From positions 36,811,832 through 36,875,831 of the forward strand of contig NC_081830.1 of NCBI RefSeq assembly GCF_030867095.1: a DNA stretch of 64,000 bases, in the 5' to 3' direction. The position numbers and the translations under genes were made by a program. The notes below the pieces were generated by a model. That model made no database searches and was not told the origin of the DNA. It saw only the letters and a program-made list of their open reading frames with translations. Positions 33,086-44,560 of this stretch are shown piece by piece. Within the stretch, counting starts at the first letter, position 1. Each line of letters begins with the position of its first letter. The DNA is from Alligator mississippiensis. Taxonomy: Eukaryota > Chordata > Crocodylia > Alligatoridae.

Positions 33086-33614
33086 AACCCCTCCTCTCTA
33101 GTCCTCAGGAGGCATTTGGATTAAGCCTGCATCCACTTGTTCAGTTGTTCCTGTTATAAAGATCAACACTGAGAAAAATACCCCATTTGCACTGTCACTT
33201 CACAGTTCAGAGCCAGCAAACCAGTAACAGGGCCAGATCTTTCCACACTCAGAGCTACTGTTTCAGCCTGTCTTCAGCCTTGGCAAGACAACACTGAATG
33301 CTGATGCTTGGCTCACATTTTTAAGGCTCTGTTGGCAACAACCCAGGCTAGAAAATACTAGCGGAGGTTCAGGGTTGCAGCACTGTTGCAAGAGGTGGAT
33401 TCTGTAGCACTGCAGGAAGCATCAGGCCCACTGGTAAATGAACATCTGCAGTTTGGGGGTGGCAAAGACATGCAACCTTCCATTCTCTCTCTCACAGCAC
33501 AGATGGAAAACTGTTAAACCTCCACTCCCTGCCAGGCATTTCAATGCTTATGTAATCTGTTAGCTAGTTTTGCTGCTGCAGGGACAAACAAACCAAATCT
33601 CAAATGATTTAGGA

Positions 33615-33915
33615 CAATGTTTCTCAAACTATCTGATGTGGCGGACCAGCAATTTTTTTTCCAGTGGGCCAGGGACCGGTGCCCAGTTCAGCCAGTGGCA
33701 GCAACTGCGTGTAACAGTGCTACACAAATCTGCGACTGGCTGTTTCTTTCTCTTTCCTCACCTTGCACAACGTGGTGTCACCTGCAGTGCTGGAATGTAC
33801 GAACTGTGGCGCTAGGACATATCAATGTTATGCTTCTGAAAATATATTTCTTTCTTTCCTGGCAACTTGCTGCAGACCAGCACCGGTCCGCGGACCACCA
33901 CTTTGAGAAGCACTG
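33615..33915. mobile_element. hAT-type MITE with perfect 8-bp target duplication
   Basis: Ends CAATGTTTCTCAAACT and CTTTGAGAAGCACTG are inverted, subterminal GCGGACCAGCA and CCGGTCCGCGGACCACC also pair. ATTTAGGA flanks both sides (33607-33614, 33916-33923). 301 bp, non-coding. Confidence 0.9.
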
Positions 33916-33923
33916 ATTTAGGA

Positions 33924-36900
33924 TACGATCAGAAAGCAGGGAACGGCCATGAGACCTCATGTTCTCTTCCCCATCCAGTATCCTCTTCTGGAAAGTCCTG
34001 ACAATCCACTGAAGCCAAAGCTTGATTTCTCCTCTCTCACACACCCTTCACTCTGAACCTCATTTCTTTTAATGGAATAAATTGGGTCCTCACACCTCAT
34101 TAGCACAGCACTGTGGTTTCATTTCTTTCTCTTCAAGGACACTTTAAAAACAAACAAACAAATACAAATCAAGAAGGAAAAGTGAAAAATATCTATCGCT
34201 TAAGTGAAACAGAAATGGTGTCAGAAGCTTCTGGGCTAGGCAAAGACCCCAGCAGGTGCTCCAAGTTACACAGAGACAGGACAAGTCCTCAGTTATATTC
34301 TGGGGCGGCTGAAAGGATCTGAAGAGTGCAGCTTATTCCCAAAACTATTTTACACCTTCATAGCCCAGGCTCTCCAGTGAAGAAGCCTTACTTAACACTT
34401 TGCACTGCCTGCTCAAATGCTGCACACGAAGGTATGGTATGAAACGGGAAAGCCAAACCTAATCTCCCTCCCCCGTCAACTCTTCACAATCCAGATAGAT
34501 TGCTGGAAAAACTGAGAACTTGGAGCACAGAATTGTTCACCTTGACTGATTTTGACTATTTTGACCTTCATTTTCAGGACCAGATAAAGAGAATGGAGAA
34601 AACTAATGGAACTGAAGACAGAAGAGGAATGGTAATGGAGGAGTCAGTCAAGCGACTAGACAATGGAACAGAAGCAGGAGAAGTTAACATGGGAGGCAAG
34701 AGTGTCACTAGGGAGGTGACAGTGGCAACTTGGGCAGGGGGCAGGGAAGTGGAAAAAAAAAGCAACTGCTGCTGGCAACCATGTGTTCATGGCACCAACT
34801 AAAAGTCATTGCTTCCAATTTGTCTGGGGCGCCTGGCTCCATCCATACACTGCTGATGGGAGGAGTTTCTGTGATTCAGCTGCTAAAGGCTGTGGCCACA
34901 TTAAATTTGCCATGAGAAGAGGAGGAGGAAGAGGAGGAGGTAAAACTGTTGTGCTGGGGAGTGCAAGGAGTGAAGAGGCAGACACACAAGGCAGAGAGAG
35001 GAGAGATGAATGCTGAGTGAAAGGGAGAACTGCCAAACCAGCAAAGAAATCAGCTTCTCTGATTAAAAATTTGCATGCTGTCAGAACAGAGAAACCTCCT
35101 GATCTTTCAGCCAGTCACAGCCACCTCCTCAAAGGGCTACATCATGACTAACAACTGAAATCTAAAAATATCTTAACCAGCTTTGCTCTGTTGGTGCAGA
35201 AGGAGGCAGGCCTAAAGAAACATTTTGGCTCAATGGTGCACTGATTTATCACTTCCAAAGACAAAGAAAGATGCTAAGGGGAAAAAGTAACTGAAAAACA
35301 AGACTATGCTTCCAAAATAACCCTCCTTATACCATACCTTCATACCAAAGGTACGAGGACACCATGGCTGAGTGGCTTTGCTCACACAGAACATACTTCC
35401 TTTCCATTTCTCTCCTCTCTCCTTTTGGTTCTTTCATCTTTTTGTCTTCTCCATTGGGGTCCTATCTCTCCACTTTCTTCAGCTCAGACTCCACCCAGTT
35501 TGAGGCAGTCAGCTTTATGCTAAATTAACACCAGGTGCCCTTATCTGGTCACAATATCCACAAGGGGGCTGCACCAATTCAGATAAATGAGGCCAAGATC
35601 TACATGTAGATAAGCCCTTAGTCCTGCTCTCCCTACTTATATCCCCTTCCACTAAGTTCTCGTCCCTTAGGGTTGTGCTACATATGTGGAAGGCCCAATA
35701 GCAACCATTCCCAATACTCTTTCTCAAACTCACATGCTTCATGGTATGGGGCTGCAGACCAGACCAGTCATAGGCTACTGCTGCTGCTCATCACAACACA
35801 TTCCCAGCATCCTACAAATAAAAACCTCTCTCAACTCCCTCCTGAAACAGCTGCCCATCCCTCCTTCTTCCTTTCCCTCGCATCACAATTTCCTCAGTAT
35901 TCATGTTCTAAATCCCAAAGCACCAAAGCCCCCTGCAATGAGCTTCCATCACAAAGCTAGACTATTTACAGTATAAAGGCTGAGATTTTTCTGGGATGAT
36001 TCTATTTCTATGGATTGTAATGAGAAGTTGGCCACTGCTTTACCTAGGAGTAGCACTGGGAACCTCAACTGATTTTTCATAATGAAAATGTAGATGCAGG
36101 TGGAATGCAAAATCCTTATTTGGGAAGAGGTTCCACAGCAGGGTCTACTCAAAAGAGACCAAAGGTCAAGCTCAGCTGGAAAAGGGACACTGCTTTCTGT
36201 AGCCAATCCAACACAAGACAGCAACATGGCTGGCATCACAACTGACCACCTCCAACTCAGCCACAACAAAATTACAACTTGTTCTTGGAAACTGTAAGCT
36301 AAATCCTCCAACATGGGTGCAGGGAGATGCTGGAATGAGAGAGGCACAAGGGAACAAAGGAGAATTGTGAAGAACTCCAAAGTGCTCACTCACTGAAGGA
36401 CACACTATGGAATAAATCATGATAAACTCTGACTCTCCCTAGCAACTCATCTCTCAGATAAGATGAGTGCTACATGCAGAAAGAATTGTGTATCGTGAGC
36501 AGTTGGATTTAAACTAGTGTGAAGTGCTGAAATTCAGGATAACTTTTCCCAGCAGGAAGGGTAACACACCTCCACCCTCTTCCTGGCTTGCTCACTCTCT
36601 CTCACTCCCGCTCTTGCTCATTTTTAGTCTGCCATTGACTCCAAGGGTACAAACCTGTAACTCAAGCATGGTGGCCCCTGTTTTTAGATCTAGGAATCCC
36701 AAATTCAATCCCTATAACCTAGCCGGGGGGGGGGGAGTTGTTACAAGAAGACACCAACAATTGCCCCTTTTAGCTCACTAAGCTAGAATCAAAATTTGGT
36801 CTTAAATTGGATGACAAGGTAAGAGGAAGACAAACAGAGGGTGGCATTAAAAAGAAGTGGGGCAGAAAAAAACTAGTCACAATCTGCTTCCGATATGCTC

Positions 36901-38893
36901 TTCTCTCAAATTCCCATGAGGTTGCCTATGTTGAGCTAAAAGAATCCTAGAATGAAATGGATCCAAACCATCATAACCCCCAGGCACAACAGGGCTTGGA
37001 TTTCCTGGCCTATCTCCAAGCTATTGCACTGCAGTGAGGGACCTGTGTCCACTGAACATGAGGCAGCTGGGCTGGGGAAATTGCAACAGAAAGTAGCTGG
37101 TAGAGAAGCAGCCCCTTGTTTGCTGCTCAATGCACTATTCTCTTTCCTGTTTGAAACACAATTTCTTCTGAAGTAGAACCACTGAAAATACAGGTCACCC
37201 ACAGTTCAAGCAGCTGCTGAGAAAGCAGAGGAATGAATCCCCGGGTACATGAGACTAGAAATGAATAGAGGTGTTTAATCGACAAGCCGCATCTACTCAC
37301 AGTTTGACTTCAGTACTGAGAAGTAAGGGCAATTAATAAGAAATTCATCAAAACAGGACAAGGGACTTCAGGATGATGCATGCATTATGAGAACTCCTTT
37401 AGATTGGAGTTGGTAACAGGCATTTTCCTAGTCATGAGTGAACTGTGTCCACCAGCAAGGGCAAGCTGACAGGTCCATGAAATGGAGTATCCTGGGACAT
37501 CCGAGACAGAGATAGACCTAAAGAACCAAGATTTTAAAAAGTAGCACCTGATAAGGCTTAAGAAAACTGCAAGACACCCTGTGTTGCAAGCATGTAAAGT
37601 ATTATGCAGCTCTAACAGCATCTGTTATGCTTCCTGTTTCCAAGTCTGATCTCAGTCCAAAGGACACAAGATTCACACTCTACCTGATTGGCCACATAGC
37701 ATTTTACTTTTGTAACCACTCATTTAATGCTCCAGAATCTAACCTTACATTTTTAAATATTAGGTATATTCTACCCCTTATGGTTGCAGAGAAAACCTTT
37801 ATAATCCATGCATTACTGATGGAGACATCCACCAGAATCTGCAGACAGCTGCAACAATAGCTCTGAAAGGCATACCTGTTCTCTCAATAGCATGCTTGCT
37901 CTGAAACCAAGTTACTGAACTTTTCAGTATCAATATTGCTAATTCACTGCTACAGTATTTCTATTCTACAGATACTGATCTGCACAGTCACATCTATTGC
38001 AATGTTGCCTTTTGGCATCAGGAGAGGAAATATTTGCTTCTGTAGAAAAATAGGGAATTGCAATGCTCTTTAAATCAGCAGTCTCAATTCTGGTCAAAGG
38101 TGGCATTTTAGTAAATCTTGTTCACTTGTCTCAAGTTACTGCTGAGGGGGAAAAGGCTTTTTCCTATTAAATGCTCTGTTTAAAATATGACATGTTCATT
38201 AGCAACTGAAAAAACAAACAAAACAAAAAAGGGGAAAGAAAAATCAAAGCCAGTCTTCAACTCCCTGGTATCCCATTTACAGCTAGGCTGATTAACAGTG
38301 TCCATGTAATGTATGCAAAGCAATATTTCTGTAATAGCTTCTTTTCTTTTTTTCTTTTTTTTTTAATTCCCCCTCCCGTCTTCTACTTTATTGAGCTTTC
38401 TTTTCCAAAGAAAAGTAATACAATGGCTCTTGAAATGCATGGTAATACTCATCATTACTATGTTCCAGCAATATCTACCTTAGGATTCTCTACCGCCAGC
38501 TCTAGCCAGAGCATCTGAGCACTATCTTAAGGAAATTATGTTTCTACTTATCATAAAAGGATAAAAACAGATTTTAGGAAATTATATCACTGGTGCTATT
38601 TCAAGATTTCATTATTAATAGGAAACCAAAGTTCCACCATTTCTCAGAAGCTGAAAATGCTAATCACAGCTGCATGTATTTTAAAATGAGTCATAGGGAT
38701 AAAACAAAAAACAAAAAACCCTCTCCCTTTCACATTCCCTTCCAAAAATTAGCAAGCTGTTGTTTGCCAGCTAAGAGAAAACAATTATGGATGCTTAAAC
38801 AGGATATAATGGCTTGAATTAAACTCAAACTTGGGTACGGGTCTCCCTGCTGACTGAATTCCTCAGGTTTTTTATTTTCTGCCTTATTTTCTT
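33924..38893. other. No gene recognised (5 kb)
   Basis: Non-coding DNA with a GAG-rich microsatellite (34917-34942), a G run (36725-36735) and a CAAA/poly-A patch (38205-38235). Short frames show no family similarity. Confidence 0.55.
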
Positions 38894-39160
38894 TCAAGAG
38901 TGCTGCATAATGTGAGCACTGTTGGGAAGACATACTGATCCACATGATAAACCCAGAGATATCAAATAGCACTTCATAGTGTTAAAACCATTCTGACCTG
39001 TTGTGGTCTTTCTGAGCATTTTGTAACGGAAGAATTGCTGTAGTATTTTTTGCTCTAGTAAAAAAAAAAGTGAATAAGAAGAGCTGGCATTTTCCAAGGG
39101 GTGCCTTAAGTCTAACGAGGGTGCCTTGAGTCTAAGAAGGTTGAGAAACACTGCTTTAGT
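38894..39160. mobile_element. hAT-type relic related to the 41.6-kb element
   Basis: Shares CCACATGATAAACCCAGAGA-like, CTGACCTGTTGTGGTCTTTC-like and GTGCCTTGAGTCTAAGAAGG order with 41700-41945. Ends GGTTGAGAAACACTG. Left end missing. Confidence 0.55.
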
Positions 39161-39982
39161 GTCAAGTTACACGAGCTTGGAAGTATTCAGGATTGGTATC
39201 ATAATATTATCATTTACCTACAGCTTTGCAAGGAACCAGGATGTTGCATCTTAGTTTCCACTGCAAGAAATACTTGATAGATAGAAGTCAGCAATTTCCA
39301 ACCAACTTCAACCTCTCTCTCTTCCTTGGCTGCAGCCAAAATTCTCTCCTTATTTAAACAGTCGGCTGCACATCTTCCTTGCTCCAGCTCCCTTTGTGGA
39401 ACATGGGCTGAGACTTCTACCTCTTCCTCAAATGAAAATTTGTGGTATAGATGCTCCTAGTTTCAAAGTGTCCCCAAGAGTCAAAGTGCTGGGAGCTGGA
39501 CTAACTGCTGCAGGGCCTTCATTCTGTGATCAAGGTCTAACACCTGCTTCACCAGTGCAGACTGGACAGCAAGGATCTCCGTGACCATCTTGCCCTGGGG
39601 CTTCCCTTCTTTATTCACACACAGGCAGAATTACCACATTTATCTTGCTGTCCTTATTCTGCCCCACTCCCCTTCCATTAAAACAGCAAATCTTAATTTG
39701 CACCGGGAAGTGCGAGCCCTGCGTGCTCAGCTTTTGCATCCAGATATTACAGCCAAGCATAGATCAATAGCTCTCTTGACTCTGATGGGTTTGCCCATGG
39801 GAGCACAGGCTACAGTTTTGTGCATGCGAAGGAGAGGGTTTGAAAGAGTCATTCATCCTAACTCTGTTTAAAGTGCACTTCTGTTCTGAAAAGTGACACC
39901 TCATAACTTAATCAATCTATCTGCCAGAGTGGCAAAAATAGGTCCCCCCCAACACATACACACTACATCTGCCTTTTCCCTC

Positions 39983-40040
39983 TGTTAGATTACAAGCTCT
40001 GCATGGGAAATGCATCTTCCTCTGTGTTTATACAGCAGAC
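39983..40040 (+). mobile_element. Old LINE tail (CR1/L3 type)
   Basis: GTTAGATTACAAGCTCTGCA then TCTGTGTTTATACAGC follows the common amniote tail TTAGATTGTAAGCTCTT...TGTGTTTGTACAGC. Confidence 0.45.
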
Positions 40041-41593
40041 AGAAAAATGACCCTAAGGTGGGGTAGTGGGGTGGCACTGGGAACACACAACTACAAAGCA
40101 TTAAATAACAACTTGCTGCTTACATGCCTGTTAGCCCTCCAGAACCAAAACAGCTAGTGGGCGGGGGGTCACAGCTGGATTCGATGTCTTGCACTGCTCA
40201 GTTTACTTAGCTTCCATTGAGGAAGCCCCCACTGGAGACAATGAGGCTGTACTGTAAGCTGTAAAAAGCAGAGGACCCCCAGATAAGTTTGCAGGACTAA
40301 TCTAGCAACAGGAATACTGTCTTCCCATCTGGAACCAAGCATGTGAGATCCAACAACACAGGTGAACACAGAGCCCCAAAAGTTATTTGTAGTTACTTTC
40401 GGAGTGAATCAACCCTTTTACCCTTAAATTCTTACCATGAAAAAGGTAGCAAGGAGGCCAGAAGGAAGTCAGAGATCTTAGTAGAAAGCAAAACCAAACT
40501 TCTAAGAGTGTAGCAATATTCAGGGGTGAGCTGGTCAGTGGCTCAGCCACATCCACTTTACCAGCTCACGTATAAGCAGGTTAGTGTACCTCTGGTTCCT
40601 TTGCAGAAGGGGACTGGGAGAGAATGAACCTCTGCCAAGGAGGCACTGCAGAGCTACAAGGGCTTTGGTGGCATCTTGTCTTCCTCCTGCCAGCTATGAC
40701 AGAACTTGAAATTTAAATGAGGAGGAAGTGGGCCAGGGAGGAGATAGCCACAAAAGTGATCTCACTTCCCCCTCTCCCCACCTACCCACATACCTCCCAC
40801 ATATACCACCCTTGTGGGGAAGGTACTGCTGCTACTTCTCATGTCCATTCACCTTTTCCAAGAGCATCAGCTGAGGAGTCTGGGGTCAGCAACTAACAGG
40901 ATAGCCTCTGCTAGGACAGTCACAGGCCTGGGAATCAACATACAGGCTCAACAAAACCACTAATTTTACAATCTACTTTCACTGTACAAAAGAACTGAGA
41001 ACATTAACTTCCCATCTCAGGTCATGGGATAGTGAATAGGAGAGGACTACAAAGCCTGGAATATCAAACATAATATGTTGCCATAACAGCATCTTGCAGG
41101 TCTGAATTAAACTCATGGCTTCATGTTTCCACCTCCTTACAATCTGTGAACCAAAACAAAGGGGCTGTCAGGAGCATAACTGAGTGGGACAAAAAGGGCT
41201 TCAGCCTTGGGCACCAGCTCCAGGGGCAACATGGAAAAAATAGCCACCACAGCAGGAAGCTAGCTGCACCGCTGCCATCAGCACCACAGCAGCCAGTGCC
41301 ACCCCATGTGCTGCTATTATGCCTCTGGGTACCAAGAGATTAGATGTTCCAGAAATCTGCTGGTAATTCTTTTGCACAGAAATGCAGAAAAAGAGTTTAA
41401 AATACACAAGACTATATATCTCTTTCTGGCCTGGTCTACAGAGAGGTGAGGAGCCTCGCAGGGGAGTGGCTGAAGGGTACACTTGACCTCTCTGGTTACA
41501 GCAACACTAAAGATAATGGTAACAGACTGACCTCAAGCATTTCTACCACTGGACATTCATAATACGCACCTCAAAGGAAGGTGTAAATTAAAA
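40041..41593. other. No gene recognised
   Basis: Contains one copy (about 41070-41126) of a short dispersed sequence, AACAGCATCTTGCAGG context, whose mate is at 42412-42468. Confidence 0.5.
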
Positions 41594-41945
41594 CAGCGAT
41601 TCTCAGCTAGGGTTCTGTGGCCTCCTGAGGGACTCAGAGATACTTTTAAATTGCCACCGGGTGCTGCATAAAATTATGTATGTATTTATTTTATGTATTA
41701 GCAGTGTTAAGTATGTAAACACCTACATGATTCACAAGATAAACTCAGAGATTTCAAACAGGGATCCATAGTATCAAAAACATTCTCCCCTGTTGCTGCC
41801 TTTCTGAGGACTTTGCAACAGATAAATTACCATATTATGTTTCCATAGTCAAGAAACAAGTGAAAGCTAAGTGCTAGCATTTGCAGATGGGTACTTTGTG
41901 TTTAACAACGGCTGCCTTGAGTCTAGAAAGGATGAGAATCAGGGG
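41594..41945. mobile_element. hAT-type relic
   Basis: Left end CAGCGATTCTCAGCTAGG and right end GGATGAGAATCAGGG are inverted. Target duplication has decayed. Confidence 0.55.
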
Positions 41946-43831
41946 TATAGAAAACCCCCAAACCGTACCTATTCTAACTCTTAGGCCAGTACTGGGAAAC
42001 ATTATTAATTTTCCCCAGTGTCAACTTTTCAAGACTATGAGTTCTAAAACATCCAGGATCAAATTATAATGATAATTCTCTGCTACTGACATCATTCAGC
42101 AATGCAAGTGTGGCAAAATAGCAACTCCCATGTGCTCAGTCACATATACCCTCTTCCTGCTGTTATTTCTCACTTCTCTTTAAGAGTCATTAATGCTAAG
42201 GGAAGTGAAAGTGTTATAGTGAGTCCTCCCAGGCCTCTACCCCCTCAAGCAAGCTGTCCATTCCACCCATGTGGGCACTAGATGCTACAAATTCACGTGC
42301 ATGGAATCTTTCACAGTGGATCAAAAAGAAATCAGTGACCTCAGTTTCACTTTAAACAGAAGTGTCCCCAGTCAGCAGTCTGCAACTCCTCCTTTTTATC
42401 GTACTTTCAGACATTAATGCTGTCATCATAACAGCATCTTGCAGGCCTGCATTAACTGAGGGCTCCTTGAAAAGAAGTTTGCAGAGACAAGGCAACATAC
42501 ATTTAAAAAAAAAAAAAAAAGGACTGGAGGCATCCTACTGAATTTGGTCAGTGGCTTTAACATAGTGAAAGTGATCACGAATACTAGTCAGCCTGCAAAC
42601 TGCAGTCTTTCCCCTTAAGGCCATTTTAAGGTAGCACATTGCTTATGTAGGACCCCAGGAGATGGACTACTGATGTTATACCGGAGAGAAAGTCAAGGCA
42701 AAGTTGTTACCAGTCTTGTTTGCCAGTGTTTCATTTTCCCCTCACCTGTAAAAGAAAAGAATAGCTAGGAGGGGAAAGTGATGCAAGGAAACAGAGAGAA
42801 TTCAACACATAGGCAATGATAAAAAACACCTATGAGAAGCAGCAAACTGCTGGGCAGCTCTCCAAGAGGAGCAGCGGCAACCTCATCTGTCAGGCAAGAA
42901 TAAATCACAGCCTAGGAAGGCTGGAAGAACTGCCACACACAGGAGATTTACTTTCCGTACTGAAAGTTAAGCAAGCCCTAGACCCATGCTCCAAGAATTA
43001 AATGTAACAGATTAAAGTATAGGAATGTTTCAGGTTTCACATTAACTTGAGACACACAAAGATGTATGTAACCTGGCCCTGCTTTGGGCGTGAAGGCATC
43101 TCATTACTCCCTCCCCTTGTCCCCTCAAATAAAATTTCAGGGGAGGGGAACTTTAGGACAGGATTATGGTACTTGGTACCCTGATAAATTCCACTCTCAC
43201 TTTACAAGGTTTCTTAGACCCCTGAAGTGAGATGCATGGTGTGCAAATTTTTTCTCTGTAACCCAGAGTATTAAAAAGAAGAAGAAAAAAAATTCTTATG
43301 GAAAGGGAACTAGCACAGCGGTACCTGCCACATTACCCTGGTTTAGCTTTGAAGTCAACTTTGATGAATGTTTCATGGTTCTCCAGCCTCCTGCAGATCC
43401 AGCTTCTTGGCCTTCTTTGCTCTGTTTGGTTACTTGCCGCCCTCTGCTGTCAAAACAAGATTAGATTGAGCCATGCAGCATTCAAACCAAGACCTGAAAA
43501 GGCTATTGGTTGAACTTGAACCGATTTTATCAGAGGCTTTTAATAAGAGTGAAATCCAGATGCTACAGCTTGTTGAAGGGAATTATCTTTACACTATTTT
43601 TAAGTGATCATGTGGCCTTGCTTCCATAAGGCAGGGCACAGCAAGGCAATAGAAGAAGCTTCCTCATGCAGAGCTGATTTAACTTTATTAGTAAATGTTA
43701 AGAATCATAGAAAAAGAATGACAAGGCCATAAGGGAAATACAGTGCCTGAGCCAGGGAGTAATGTAAGAAGGATGGGGGTGAGAAGGGGAACGCATCTAG
43801 GTTACATAAATACAATGTTAGCCATCTAAAC
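41946..43831. other. No gene recognised
   Basis: Contains a poly-A run near 42505-42520 and the second copy of the 41.07-kb repeat; frames are short. Confidence 0.5.
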
Positions 43832-44009
43832 CAAGGGCGGGCAATTATTTTGGGCAGAGTGCTGCTTACTGAGTTTTAGCAAGCCATTGAGGGACAGGCA
43901 GCCAGGGGCAGATAAACATTAATTTTCTAACTTGTTTAGGGGCCCCGCGGGCTGGTTAGAATGGCCTGGCAGGCCGCATCCAGCCTGCAGGACGCATTTT
44001 GCCCACCCG
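43832..44009. mobile_element. hAT-type element (GGGCAA family)
   Basis: Left CAAGGGCGGGCAATTATTTT, right GACGCATTTTGCCCACCC; internal GCAGGCCGCATCCAGCCTGC is typical. No clear target duplication. Same family type as 5840-7184 and 61052-61678. Confidence 0.65.
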
Positions 44010-44184
44010 AGAGGAAAGACAATAGATACAAACAAACCCATACAAAAGTCCACAATGGTGGAGGGGGTGAGTTGAACAAAGAAGTCCATGGAGCCCTCAG
44101 TCCATGGAGCCCTATCGTGGGGGTCCTTGCCGGGTGGAGTGGAGTAGTCCGTGGTTGAGAATAGCTCTCAGAGTCCATCAGGTG

Positions 44185-44560
44185 CAGAGGGGAGTTCAGG
44201 AGGTCCCCTCGGTCGTGGTCGTTCTTGTGAGGTTGGTGTACTGGTGCTGGCCTGTGATGTGTTCAACGTAGATGTCGCGGGACCAGAGGATGGTGTCGGA
44301 CCCCATGAGGCACCGCATCAGCTTGGCGTAGCGGCAGGAAACGCAGCAGGCATGCAGGACACCCTTTTGATGGGGTCTCAGGCTCCGAGAGCTCTCATGA
44401 TGAGCGCATCCACTGTCACATTGTAGCCGCAGCTCCCCAGGATGTCAACAGTGGAGTGTACGTCTCCCACTTGTGAGCCTGGGTGTTGGTGAAGGCTTGG
44501 CACCAGTTCTTGAAGGGGATGGTCACATCCACTCACTACACCTCATCGCAGACCTACCAG
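44185..44560 (-). mobile_element. LINE C-terminus, R2/NeSL-like clade
   Basis: Minus-strand conceptual peptides in different frames include VTIPFKNWCQAF, YNVTVDALIMRALGA and GSDTILWSRDIYVEHITGQ. I recognise this series as the end of R2/NeSL-type LINE proteins in turtles and crocodilians (DVTxPF, then VxVDAL, GALGAW and SDTIRWSRDIY). At least two frame shifts and stops break it, so it is dead. It is GC-rich compared with its surroundings. The clade is from memory and less sure than the fact that it is former coding DNA. Confidence 0.5.

Noticed and set aside
36660-36730. tRNA-derived SINE
   Set aside because: Only a weak B box (AATTCAATCCC) without an A box or fold.
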